Assembly: GCA_024220525.1 (NCBI GenBank)
Contig: JAMYWO010000110.1
Span: 51,280 to 112,073 of the forward strand
Origin: Cochliopodium minus
Lineage: Eukaryota; Discosea; Himatismenida; Cochliopodiidae
Direction of reading: 5' to 3'
Length of the DNA stretch: 60,794 nt
The notes under the pieces are model-generated. The model did not search any database. It had not been told where the DNA came from and saw only the letters and a program-made list of their open reading frames with translations. The translations under genes and the position numbers were made by a program. The first letter of the stretch is position 1; every line of letters begins with the position of its first letter. Shown here in pieces: positions 23,915 through 35,200 of the stretch.

Positions 23915-25800
23915 TTATTCTTTGCAAACACCCTGAAATTTGTTCTTCTTTGCAACATAAGATTTGGTTTTGGTGTTACCTGATATTACATAATTGGATC
24001 CATCAGAACTAGAGATTTTTATATCACCCATATTGAGAGTTGCACCCCTATAATTGCGATCATTGGCGCAATTGGTGGTGAGATACATCTCTGATCCAAT
24101 ACCATATACACGATCAATTGTCTCAGTTGAAGGATGACCGTAACTATTGGAATTACCACAACTAAATAGAGTGACAATGGGTTTCAACATCCATAAGAGA
24201 TCATTGCTGGAGGAATGAGAAGATCCATGATGATTAGCCCTGTAGATATCAACTTCACCCACACGTGGAGCTGCAACCTTCTCGATATGATTGTAGGAAT
24301 ATCCGAATGAAGACAAAGCAGTCTCACCATCGAGATCACCAAAGGTGGCATAAGAAATATCCTTGTATTGAATTAATAAGCCTATTGAATAATCATTCTC
24401 ACTAGGAGGGATTGCATCATTTATGTGATTGTTTGCGATTGGCTCTCCATTGGGGAGATTGGCTCCTAATCCATCAGCAGTTACAATTGTCACCAAAGCT
24501 CCTTCATCAGGAGGGTTAATTTGGGTAGTGGAACATAATTTGGCGGTCTTTCTGATAGAATATACTTTCGTATTCTTTGGATTTGTAGCATAACAAAGCC
24601 TTGTGAATTGTAGAAGGTATAAATTTAATAGAAAGATTATATAAATTTATTTTGACAATTTATTATTCCTTGGATCAATTGATTCAAATTTTTAGAGGTT
24701 TTAATCATTGTTCTTACCAATTTGTTGCAGTCCCAGAAAATGTTCCAGCATATTTCCACTCAATCTCTGATTAAAAAAAATCATTTTAAGACGTTAAAAT
24801 AAACATTTTTCTTACCAGAAGAATCACATGATCCATCTTGATTCTTGTCAACCCATTTCCCTGCATCTCTATCTATCAATTGGCCAAATTTGAAATTATG
24901 CGTCTCTATAAGCGACCAAAAACCTCCATATTTTTCATAACCTAACAAATAGTAAGGTCAATTTGGAATTATATAATATGAGATTGAAAATGAATATATA
25001 AAATTTGGAGTATGGTGGTATGTTGATTATGTATAACGAAAAGATATACCCATATGATCAAGATGTAGATGAGTAATAACACCAACATCAATATTCTTAT
25101 GTCCCAATATACTTTGGACCTTGGTTGCGATTGCTGTTGCACCCTTTCCAGTGTTCCAATTGGATTCACTGTTATCGATAAAGATTGTATAACCCGATGG
25201 GAAAACAATTAATTGGGAATCACCTTGACCCACATCAAAGATATGTATCTCAAAGTTACTTGACTTCTTGTATGTATGCACCAGTTTAATATCTTGATCC
25301 TCTTGTTTGAACCATTCGGGCGATCCATCAGGAAATCTATAATAGCTTGAGGGAAGATTATCATAGGCGATGATATCCAAGTATTCTCTTCCTGATGGAT
25401 CTTGGAAGAGGATTGTGCAATTTTCATTGAAATATCCTATCGGAAAAACAATTTTTTTTTTTCTGTTTCCCTCCAAAACCGTTACTTGATCTATTTTGAA
25501 TGTGCTATCTTTATTTTCTGCTCTTGGCAACAAAGTGAAATAATATCCTGTGACACTCAACTTTAGATTTCTCGTGTTGTACAATTCAATGGACCCTGAT
25601 CCATCTTCATTCAATTCCACTTTATTCATCATTATATCTCCCATCTTTGCATACTCCATCTTTCTATCATCTCTTATCAAAGTAATTACAAGTATACTTG
25701 CCAACACTAAGATAACACCAAAACTTATTGCTATTGCAGCTGTATATCTATATTTTTGGATTCTGTTCTTATTATTTTGTATGAGAGGTGTTTCTTCCAT
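23915..25800 (-). CDS. membrane-anchored ComEC-type metallo-beta-lactamase-fold protein
   Basis: At least four exons, starting at the ATG at 25800. Residues 20-42 form a transmembrane helix (AAIAISFGVILVLASILVI) with a basic stretch before it, so type II topology with the enzyme outside the cytosol is likely. Next comes a segment resembling a lamin-tail domain (GSIELYNTRNLKLSVTGYYF). Then the MBL fold as in the soluble part of bacterial ComEC: FDVGQGDSQLIVFPSG, FIDNS, metal motif THLHLDHMG (near 25060), YATFGDLDGE, and ANHHGSSHSSS (near 24230). All expected histidines and aspartates are present. Substrate is unknown; ComEC relatives are thought to be nucleases or phosphodiesterases. Bacterial origin by transfer, followed by intron gain, is possible. 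Confidence 0.85.
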
Positions 25801-26210
25801 TTTTAACTCTTATTTTTTTTTAATTATGTGCAACATCTGGTATAATAAAATTAAAAATAAAAAAAATTAATGATGGACTACAATCCATCATGGCTGATTT
25901 ATAAAATTTCAACATTTGAATGGTTTTGGATGACATCTTTTAAATATTTCCAAAAAAAAAAATATAATATTTCTTCAAATAGAATATGAATTTCTTATAC
26001 ATTTTCTTCAATTTTAAATATTTAATAGGAGACTCTTTGAAAAAAAAATGTATACATTTAACTCCACATACTAGTAAACATAAATAAAAGTTTCGAGAAA
26101 AGCTAATAATAAGTTTGTTTGCAAAAAATTTGTGAAAAAATTAACTTTAAAGATTAATAAAGTACAAATTCCAGAATCATCATTCTCATGATTCCCAAAT
26201 TAAAATTTTT
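25801..26210. other. intergenic, 410 bases, no gene seen
   Basis: This is A/T-rich sequence upstream of the MBL gene start and downstream of the dioxygenase stop. The frames are full of stops. Confidence 0.55.
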
Positions 26211-27802
26211 TTAATTTTTGAGATGTCCCAGAACATCCTTTCTGTCCAAATAAATACCTCTCAAATATCTATTGACACCAGTGAAACCGGTTCTAGCATG
26301 CAACATTCTATGGTTGTCATAAAGTACAAAGTCACCCTTTTGCAAAGGGTAAGAGTAGCAGAACATGTGAGAGTAACAAATTTGCTCAAATAAGGAGAGA
26401 GCATTGTAAAAGGGTTTCATTAAATGGAAAGAAATTTTTAAAGGATCCATAGTGAAATAACTTACACGAACAGTCTCAATTTCTTCTCCTAATCGTCAAT
26501 AAAAATTAAGTTTTTTTTATTTATTTTGAATTAATTTAAATTTTACTATACCTTTCAATTTGAAGAGAGGAGACACATGGACTGACTCAAAATTTTTCTG
26601 TTTTCTGTGAAATACTATTGGAATAGTCGTTAGGAGGTGGTATTCTAATGGATGATAGATTTTCATGAATTTTCCGATTGCCCTTTTTTCAAGAATAAAA
26701 AATAATTTAAAAAAATAAATAAAAATTACTTTCCGTCAACAAGTTGAGAAATGCCTCCTCCACACTCTGATGGGCTTTTAAGAAAATTAGTAATTTAAGA
26801 TTTTTCAAAACAAAAAAATATGATTACCTTATACAATGCTTTTTAAAAAGAGATGAAGATCATTTAAATTTGTTAACAAAAAGTTACCAAAAGTTGTAAA
26901 GTTGGTGGATTTTCTAGTTTTAATTTTTAGTTAAAAAAAAAACGATAACTATATATTTTTTTTAACCCAAAAAACATTGATCTGTGTGTAACAACACTGG
27001 TGCATTTGTATAGCCTTTTGAATATAATTTATTTATTAATGAATAATTTATACAAAGAAATTTCATTCTCCGCACGTGATAAAATAAAAATTTAAATCCA
27101 CTCACCTAATTGATCGTTATTTTTGTTAGTGGTATTTTGTACTCTCAAATCTTCAATCAATCCAAAATGTGTCTCGACCAATTTACCCCCCAAAATATCT
27201 GTTGAGATCTTAATGGAATCTTCTGGAGTTGCAGGGCTTCCACGCACAACCAAAAGTCCATAATCTTCAAGAATCTGAGCCATCTTTGCCTTTTTGTTCA
27301 CATCTTTCCATTCCATTGTGCATTCTTTATCGAATTTGTATCTTGGCTTCAATAATCCCGTTTCGTTGATATGAGAAAGCTCTGCTGTTCCATAAATGTG
27401 ATTATATAGATAATCTGCTGTGTAAGATGATGCATCTGAATCGTTCCATTCTATATTCAATTCCTTGGAGTTGTGGGATAGTTTGTTAGGTGCAATATGT
27501 GGTGATATTGAAGACGGATTAATAGTTCTTTCTTTGGTGGTAGGATGAATGCTTTTGCTGCAATTGTGTCTTCAAATAAAAGAAGAAAAATTTAATTTAA
27601 CAGAAGAAATTTAAGTCACTCTCAGATAATGATTTATTTTCTTTTACCTGAGCCATATATTGTGGAAATCCCCTATTTTATTGTCATCAAATTTTATTCT
27701 TACAAAATCCTCAAACGAAAATGCAGATGAGATCGAAGAATAGAACAATTTGGATTTGGATTGAAATGCATTTTTTTTGAGCAAAGGAATTTTGACTTTC
27801 AT
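26211..27802 (-). CDS. trimethyllysine / gamma-butyrobetaine dioxygenase-like enzyme
   Basis: About seven exons. The N-terminus (MKVKIPLLKKNAFQSKSKLF) is basic and hydroxylated, like a mitochondrial presequence. A DUF971-type module follows (HNIWLRHNCSKSIHP, matching WLRDNC in the family). The Fe(II)/2-oxoglutarate dioxygenase core has LHTDQCF (HxD iron ligands, near 26985), SECGGGISQLVDG (near 26755), and the distal histidine with the 2-oxoglutarate arginine in NHRMLHARTGFTG and NRYLRGIYLD (near 26290). Family members hydroxylate trimethyllysine or gamma-butyrobetaine in carnitine synthesis. Which of the two this enzyme uses cannot be told. All catalytic residues are visible. Some small exons were placed by motif only. 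Confidence 0.9.
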
Positions 27803-27940
27803 ATAAAATTTAAGAAAATGATCAACAAATTTTTTTATTTTATTGGAAGAATAAAATTCGATTGATCAAGTTTTTGATTTGTAAAAAAAAAATAGAATTA
27901 ATAGAATCAGGTGCTTGCATCTTTTATCCAATCGTTAACT

Positions 27941-28318
27941 TCATCGATTCTTTTTCACAAAATAAACTTTAGTATTTGTTTTACTTCCACTCACTTCGAG
28001 TATGTATTTCAATTTACAACTTTGGAAAGAGAACTGAAAGATTATCATCATGACTCTATCTCCGAGATCCCTGCTTGTGTTCTCTTCCAAAAAGTTGAAA
28101 AACTGTTCGATTTCTTTGTGTTTGTTACTCGAACTAAAGAGCCTACGGTAATATATTTGTACTGATTCATCGAGAGAATCAATAATATTTTTTCCCCAAT
28201 TTTCTGTGATGTATTGAGTTGTGAGGATAAAATTTTTGAAACTATCCCCATAATAGTACATTCTATGATCAACTGAATTTTCCTCATGAATAAACCTTTT
28301 TGGGATAAAGGTAATCAT
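27941..28318 (-). CDS. unrecognised protein, 125 residues (may be the last exon of the next gene)
   Basis: The frame opens MITFIPKRFIHEENSVDHRM and ends in a basic tail (SKTNTKVYFVKKNR). It is rich in aromatic residues and Lys, with two likely helices (NIIDSLDESVQIYYRRLF, KEIEQFFNFLEENT). No family is recognised. It starts only about 30 bases after the stop of the minus-strand gene upstream. A single indel there could make both one gene. Confidence 0.4.
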   Translation of the reverse strand: MITFIPKRFIHEENSVDHRMYYYGDSFKNFILTTQYITENWGKNIIDSLDESVQIYYRRLFSSSNKHKEIEQFFNFLEENTSRDLGDRVMMIIFQFSFQSCKLKYILEVSGSKTNTKVYFVKKNR

Positions 28319-28347
28319 TAAAATATTAAAAAACTAAGGAATATAAC

Positions 28348-29164
28348 TTACTTTTTAATATAAAGGTCAACGAAGCATTTGGACTTGGTTTTTCCAAATG
28401 ATTTTACAATATTTTTTGTGTACTTAAACAAGCAATTGTGTTTGAATGTTTCGAAATAAGAAAGAATGTAAGGTACGACTGTTTTCCAAACTTCAAAAGA
28501 ATTTGAGTAACATCTAGAATGTTATCATTAGATTTGCTTGTGGGATAAAAGATACAAAATAGGCAAAACTTGATCATTTTCAATCAAAAATTTCCTTTGT
28601 TCGAAAAAAAAGTTAACAATTCATAACTTTTTTTAAAAAAAAATTCTTACAAGAGTTTGCCACCATATTTACCTTTCTCTTTGCGACAATATTTGATCAA
28701 TATCATCGCCTCATTGCTTGGAAGGAGCAGTTTAAGAATGAGGAAAAGAACAAACTTGGGGACCTTAATATTTGATCTTTTTAGGCACAATAAAAGGGAG
28801 AAAGCTATTTCTTTGCAAAAGAGAGGAGAGTGAGATATTTGGCGAGGGTCACAAACAAGGTTATTGGGGTCAGAAATGAAATTTTTAAAAGTTTTCTCAA
28901 AGTTGTTCTCTAATTATAGAAAAGGTTTTTGTTGAGGAAACTAAGACCACGTAATGAAGTTCTCTGTTTTTGATGTTGGAGTACAATTTTATGTGCGAAA
29001 TATCCATCTCTTGATAAAAGTTGAAATTTAGCAATAAAATATAAGTTAATTAATTTCTCTGCATATTTACCTGTACTATTTTGGATAGTTTTTATTTTTT
29101 TAGGTGAATTGTCATTACTATTATCCTCAGATTTTTTTGGAACTTTCATCTTCAAATCTGTCAT
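28348..29164 (-). CDS. unrecognised multi-exon protein
   Basis: The first exon from the ATG at 29164 is Lys/Ser/Asp-rich (MTDLKMKVPKKSEDNSNDN). Later exons encode hydrophobic helical stretches (FCKEIAFSLLLCLKRSN, KFVLFLILKLLLPSNEAM) and an aromatic, Lys-rich end (YILSYFETFKHNCLFKY) that stops at 28348. The junction near 28920 does not join cleanly in one frame, so there is either a very short intron or an indel. No known domain was seen. Treat the exon structure as provisional. Confidence 0.4.
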
Positions 29165-29828
29165 TTTTTTTTATTATTTTTTTATTTTCAACCATCTTAT
29201 TGTTTGTTTGGTTTTCTTTATTGCTATTTCTCAGGTCTTCTTCATTTCAATAAATTTAGTTTTTTTTTTTAATATTTAATTTTTATAATTTTTTTTCCAG
29301 ATATGGCGCAAAAGAATTCATAAAAAAAAAAATATTCTTGACCTGTCAAAATTGTTCAAAACAAACTACTTTGTGATTTTTGAAATATAAGATTTTTATT
29401 TTTGATTAATTAATAAATGAAGTTCCATTTTTTGCACTTTTTTAAAAGCTCAAAAGAAATGAATTTTTCATTCTCACTAAAGCCAGGCTTGAATCAAAAA
29501 AAAAAAAGAAAATATTTCAAAAATGTAAGCAATAAAAAAAATGAAAAAAGATCAAAAGACAAATTTACAAGATTGGCTCATTCATGTATTTATTTCAATT
29601 TTGAATATTCCTTCTTTTTCCGAAAAAATATTTTAATTTTATATGAGCATATAATTTGGAACAATTTTATAACTGGAAAATAAAGTACCATATAATTGAT
29701 CAATGAGATTCAAATTATTATCTTTGTATAAATGTTGATTAATATTTATAACCAATTATCGATCATTTTTACAAACAAATTTTCAATTAAAATTTGGATA
29801 GGTTTACGATCACCTTTTAAAAGAAAGA
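29165..29828. other. intergenic, about 660 bases
   Basis: A plus-strand frame of 88 codons at 29417-29683 is Lys/Phe-rich with no domain, and is more likely chance than a gene. Nothing else is seen. Confidence 0.5.
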
Positions 29829-30083
29829 ATGTATATTTACACTTTCAGCATTTCAATCAATCCACAGACATTAGTCTGTGATTTCATTGATCAAATCAAC
29901 TTGAGAAGTAACAGAGATGTTATCACCTTTCGGAATATTATACCTGTAACCAATCAAATGGTAGAGGGTCTTACACCTTGTACTTGGAACTTTCAAATCA
30001 ATCCAACTAATGCTAATTTACAACAGGTCGGGTTGTCGGATGGCTGTGGTGTTGTTGCTTTTTCGACATTTAATATGGATTGA
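29829..30083 (+). CDS. 84-residue protein, possibly beta-grasp (ubiquitin-like)
   Basis: An intron-free frame. It starts with a beta-strand pattern (MYIYTFSISINPQTLVCDF), and the end (LQQVGLSDGCGVVAFSTF) matches the usual last turn and strand of ubiquitin-like folds (L-x-x-x-G-I-x-D-G-x-x-I). There is no C-terminal di-glycine, so conjugation is not expected. The length suits a bare beta-grasp domain. Family membership is a guess from pattern. Confidence 0.55.
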   Translation: MYIYTFSISINPQTLVCDFIDQINLRSNRDVITFRNIIPVTNQMVEGLTPCTWNFQINPTNANLQQVGLSDGCGVVAFSTFNMD

Positions 30084-30230
30084 AAGAAAAATTTATTTTT
30101 GAAAACAAATTTCATAAACTAACTTCAATAAAAAGCTTAAGAAAATTTTAAATTACTTATTCATTTTATTAACTCATCTTTAAATTCTTTCAATGTAAAA
30201 ATATTTCAAGGGAAATAAAAAAAAAAAAAA

Positions 30231-31980
30231 ATGAATCAGAAAAGGTTCGACCTTCATTGGTTAAAAGTTACCAGTATAGGATTCGTAGCTGGCGCAACTG
30301 GTCAATTGGTAAATTTTATGATCAGCATTCAAGCAAATAAATAATAAATTCATAAAATATTCAAACAAGAGGATGGACAATTTCATATAATCAGAATAAA
30401 ATTGTCTGTTTCGAAATAAATATTTTAATTGGTTATTTTGAATGGGAAATTATTTCAAAAAATACATATAAACGGATAGAGATGTTCAAAATTTTACAAC
30501 AGTTTAAATTTTGTTAGCAATTAATTTATATCCGCTAACAAAGTTGTAAATTTTGGACATTTCCAATAAACGGATTATTATCATTTATTTGAATACTTCA
30601 ATTTAAAAATTCCAAAAATTATATTAAATTTGTATCCTAAAGACCATATACCCTCTCGATACAATAAAAACAAGACTTCAAAACCAAAATAAAACCATGC
30701 AATTGGTATACAGAAACAGCTATGACTGCTTCAGGAAAATAGTAAAGAAATTTTCTAAAAAAATTCCCCTTTGATATTCTCAACTAAATGTATTTAGGTC
30801 AAAGCTGAAGGAGTCTTATCATTGTACCGCGGAGTTATTAACGTAGCTCTTTTAACAAGGTAGATTCATTAGGTCAATTTTTTGTTTATTTATTCTTCTC
30901 TCAGCCCTGAAAAAGCATTGAAACTATTTGCAAATGATTTCATGAGAGAAAAACTCGCTGATCGAAATGGAAATCTTACATTGTTTGTAATATTGATTTT
31001 AATAAAATAGTACATTTTTATTAAACTTTAAAAGAGAGAAATATTTGCTGGGGGTACTGCAGGTTTTTGTCAGGTTAGTTATATTCTGATTAATTATTTT
31101 AATTAAAATTTCATTTTCTAGGTTGTGCTCACTTGTCCTATGGAACTAATAAAAATTCAAGTAACTTTAAAAATTTTTAAAAAAATCTTTGATTCATTCT
31201 TTTATAAGCTTCAAATGGTGACAGACACTCAAAAAAGATCTATTTTAAAAATCATACAAGATTTGGGTGGTTTCAAAAATATATATAGGTTTATAAATAT
31301 AATTTAATAGATTAATTAAATGATATGTTTTTTTTTTTTTATAAAAAAAGAGGAATAACAAGTACATGGCTCAGAGTAAACAATTTTTGTACATTAAATT
31401 CATATTTAATTATACTCATCTTTTGTAGGATATACCTTTTTCATTTATTTATTTTCCTATTTACCACAAAATAAAAATGTACTACTCTGAGAAAAACCCT
31501 GATAAGCAACAAAAACTTCCTTTGTTCAATCTCTTCGTAGCTTCTTTAACTGCAGGTAAGCGACTTATAACTTAAGTTTCATAATTTCTGAACAAAAATA
31601 ATTTAAGGATCTATTGCTGCTGGTCTTGTGACTCCATGTGATGTAATTTTGAATTATTAATAAAATTAGATCATAATTTTATTTGACTTTTATTCAAACA
31701 GGTTGTTAAAACTAGAATGCAAAGTAACAATGACAAAAAATATAGGGGAAATATCGATTGTATAGTCAAAACTTATCAACAAGAGGGCTTCAGGGCTTTC
31801 TTTAAGGGGCTTGGGATGAGACTATTAAGTAGAGCACCTCAATTTTGCATCACTATGATCTGTGAGTGTTTTTTTTTAAATAATCTTTATTTACCTATTT
31901 TTCTTTAACAAGGTTATGAGTCTCTTCAATCTCTCTTTTTGGGTGAAGTACAATCCAACCACCAAAAACTTAAAAAATAA
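30231..31980 (+). CDS. mitochondrial carrier, glutamate/aspartate-glutamate type (SLC25 family)
   Basis: About a dozen short exons. All three SLC25 signature repeats are seen: PLDTIKTRLQ (near 30655), PMELIKIQ (near 31140) and PCDVVKTRMQ (near 31640-31720). Each lies in its proper context: GVLSLYRGV, EIFAGGTAGFCQ, GITSTWLRDIPFSFIYFPIY, YQQEGFRAFFKGLGMRLL and CYESLQSLFLG. The RDIPFSFIYFP and FFKGLGMRLLSRAPQF segments are closest to glutamate carriers (SLC25A18/22) and the carrier half of citrin/aralar. No EF-hand extension is present, so a plain glutamate-type carrier of the inner mitochondrial membrane is likely. The first intron carries a MITE-like element. Confidence 0.9.
30481..30572. repeat. 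MITE-like inverted repeat in the first carrier intron
   Basis: Left arm GATGTTCAAAATTTTACAAC...TTGTTAGC and right arm GCTAACAA...GTTGTAAATTTTGGACAT are inverted copies around a short A/T loop. One arm recurs at 20258-20303 and an end at 57459-57474. All lie in introns or between genes. No target-site duplication could be fixed. Confidence 0.7.
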
Positions 31981-32272
31981 ACATCAATTTCTTTTTCTTA
32001 ATTATATTTTAATTCCTTGATCTTAACTTTTTCAACATAATGCTTATAATCCTCACACTTGAATGAAAAAGAAAATTGCAGGAAAATAAATTTTTTTTTC
32101 AATTTAAAGATTTTAAACTTTCCTTTTTACATCAAATGCTTGTGCATAATAAGCAAAAGATCGAAAATCTCAATGGATATTCCTATTTAAAAAATGAAAA
32201 AAATTAAATATAAAAATATAAAAAAAAAAATTTAACTCAAAAGAAGTTTGATAATTACAAAATAAATCCAAG

Positions 32273-35200
32273 ATGCTGAATCTTAAAATAGAGATTTCTG
32301 GGACTAAAAATCAAAAGATTATGAGATTTACAGGAAATATGTCAGTCTCTGAAGGTATATTCTCTAAATTTAAAAATTATTAAATTGATGAATAATTTGA
32401 AAAAGAAATACATGAAACATTCATATTCATTCCTTCCATTCTATTAATTTAATCATTAGAATAGATTAAATTAAAATTCATCATTAATTTTGATGTACCA
32501 TAATTTACCTTGCAAATAAAAAAAAATAGCATTAAAGGAAATTAGAGAAAAAACAGAGCAAGGAGGAATAGATCATGGATTATATCAACCAAAAAATGAA
32601 CTTGCAAATAGAGCAGGAAGATGGTTGGAAAATGATAAAACCTTCTTCTTCTATGGTATAAGAGATGGTGAAGAATTGAAATATGCAAAGAGACATCAAC
32701 AATTAAAAGTTAGATTGGTGGATGGAACTGTTAAAATAGTGATGACTGATGTCAGTCTCACTGTCCGTGAGGTTGTGGATAATATCGGCATTAATCTTCG
32801 TGTGAAAAATACCGAAGAGTATTCTTTGATAGACATGAAAACCAAGAAATGGTTGAATTCCAAAAAGGGATTAAGAGAACAAGGTGTTGATAGCAATGAA
32901 GATATTGTGGTATTTGCAAAAAAATATTTCATAACAGGTAAAAATATTATTTGATTATTTGGATCATTTAAAGTTTGATCTTTAATTTCAAAATAATCTT
33001 TATCTCATAACATGAGAAGACTTTAGAATTTTAAATTAAAAAATATTTTTTATTAAATCATAGATGAAGCTGTTGATAGTTCAGATCCTACTCAATTGCA
33101 TTTGATTTATTCACAATGCTTGAAATCTATTGTGTCCGGAAAATATCCATGCTCATTGGATGATGCATTGATGTTTGCAGCATTTCAAGCACAAATTGAA
33201 GAAGGAAATTATGATATCAAAAAGGAGAAGAACATGAATGTGGAACAATTCTTGCCCAAAAGCCATTTAAAAAAGGGGATAGAGAAATTGATAACCAAAA
33301 ACTGGGATCAGTTGGTTAATAGTGATATTCTCGAGCTCAAATTGAGATATGTGCAATTATGCAGATCACAAGAAACATATGGCGTTGCATTATTTCCCAT
33401 CAAAGAACAGAACAAAAAGGGAAAGTTGGATGATTTCTATTTGGGTCTTACAAAATCGCATATCCTGCATCTTGATCCTGTTACCAAAAAGATCATCGAT
33501 AAAACACCCATCCTTCAATTGAGAAAGTGGACACCTAACCCCAATCAAACCATCACCTTTGATTTTGGAGATAACAAGCTTGAGCCTTGGGTGATCAGAA
33601 CTCCTCAAGCAGACGAAATAGGACAATGGTTCAATGGATACTTCGATATTTTGCTTAGAAGAAGAAATCTTCAAGGAGAAAAAGAGAGAATAGATGACTT
33701 TACTCAATCAGAAACAGAAGATATTGGACCTGTTATTGAACAATCTAATATAGTCCCTACAACTGTACTTACTTTGGGAGGCTTCCAGCCAGAAATGTTT
33801 GGAAGTGATGATCAAATTGATGATGGTCAATTACCTCAACCTAACCAAGGATCTATTGATGGTCCTCTTCCCATTCAAGTTTCAGAAGAAATGGTTCCAA
33901 GAAAAAGAGGAACTGCCTTAACAAAAACAAATGGTAAATTATCACTTCAATTTTTTTAAACATTAATAAAAGTTATTTATAGGTATTCAACAACCTGAAC
34001 TTCCAAAGAAAGGTTTAGTTTTCACTGATATCACTACTACAAATCTAAAGTTGAATAAGCCAAAACAAATAGTTTCGAGAAGTGATCAGTCTGGTAACAA
34101 CATCCTTGCAGTTCCTTCACGTAACTTGCAAATAGTAAAAGTATCTGACGTCTCAAGTGCCCTCGATGCTATCCCAATTTTGTCACTACAATTTGAAGGA
34201 AAGCCAATGCCCAAGACTGAAATCCCGATCAGTTTGATTCGTGCAAGAGCTCTTCTTGAAGAAAAAACAAACTCATTAGCAAAGCGTGTACCTGATTTTT
34301 TTGAAGATCCTTTGGAAACTGATAGCAGAGAAGCAACCAATCAAAAAGTACAAGATCTTATGGGAGACTTAAACAATATTATTAATGCTGCGAGAGCATG
34401 TTCTTCACTGACCGATGACCTGAATCTTCTGGAAGGTATATTTAAAATAGAAAAAAAATTGTGATATAATCAAGCTTATTTCATTTTTAGCTGGAAAAAA
34501 CCTTGTAAAAACTGTTGAAGAAGTTTTGAAATGTAAATTTGAACAAATGAACGACCCAAAAAACGTTCAACTCAAAAATAAAATTAGAAAGGGAGTAAAA
34601 GCATTCAATATCGCAAGCTCTTACTTAATTGGTACATCTAGTAAAACTTTAGTAGATGTTCCCTCTGAAAAACTCGTTCAACAAGCTTCCCAAAAGTTTG
34701 CTACTCTCACTAAACAATTCGCCATTATGTCCGAGGACATCTCCAAACCATCTCAAAAAGCAAAAGTTTTCCAAACTGAATTAGCCGAGATGATCAACTT
34801 ATCAGAACAAATAGAAAATATTACAGATGTTGTTGCCCCACTATCTCATGTACCTGAGAAAAAGAAGCTTTTGACAGATAAATTGGCAGCCACAAAACTT
34901 CAAGGCAAAAAAATTTACGAAATGATCACTGTAGAGAACTTTCCTGAACAAAAAGTTGGTCAAATAAAGGAAGTTTTGGAAGCCTTGGAGTCTTCGTCAG
35001 TCCAAGTAGAACAAGCTCTCGAGTCATCCAGACTAAGAACAGTGGGAAATTCTCAAGATTTGGGAATTTCTTTCAAACACTTACAAGCAAACTGCGAAAA
35101 TATCATGAATGCAGTTGGAAACAAAGCAGAAATTGAAAAAGGAATTCAAAATATTCAACAAGATTTGTTAGATCTTATCACAAACTCCAAGAAAGCAGCA

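Noticed and set aside
29417-29683. 88-codon plus-strand frame
   Set aside because: Lys/Phe-rich composition, no domain and no splice context; it fits chance in A/T-rich DNA.
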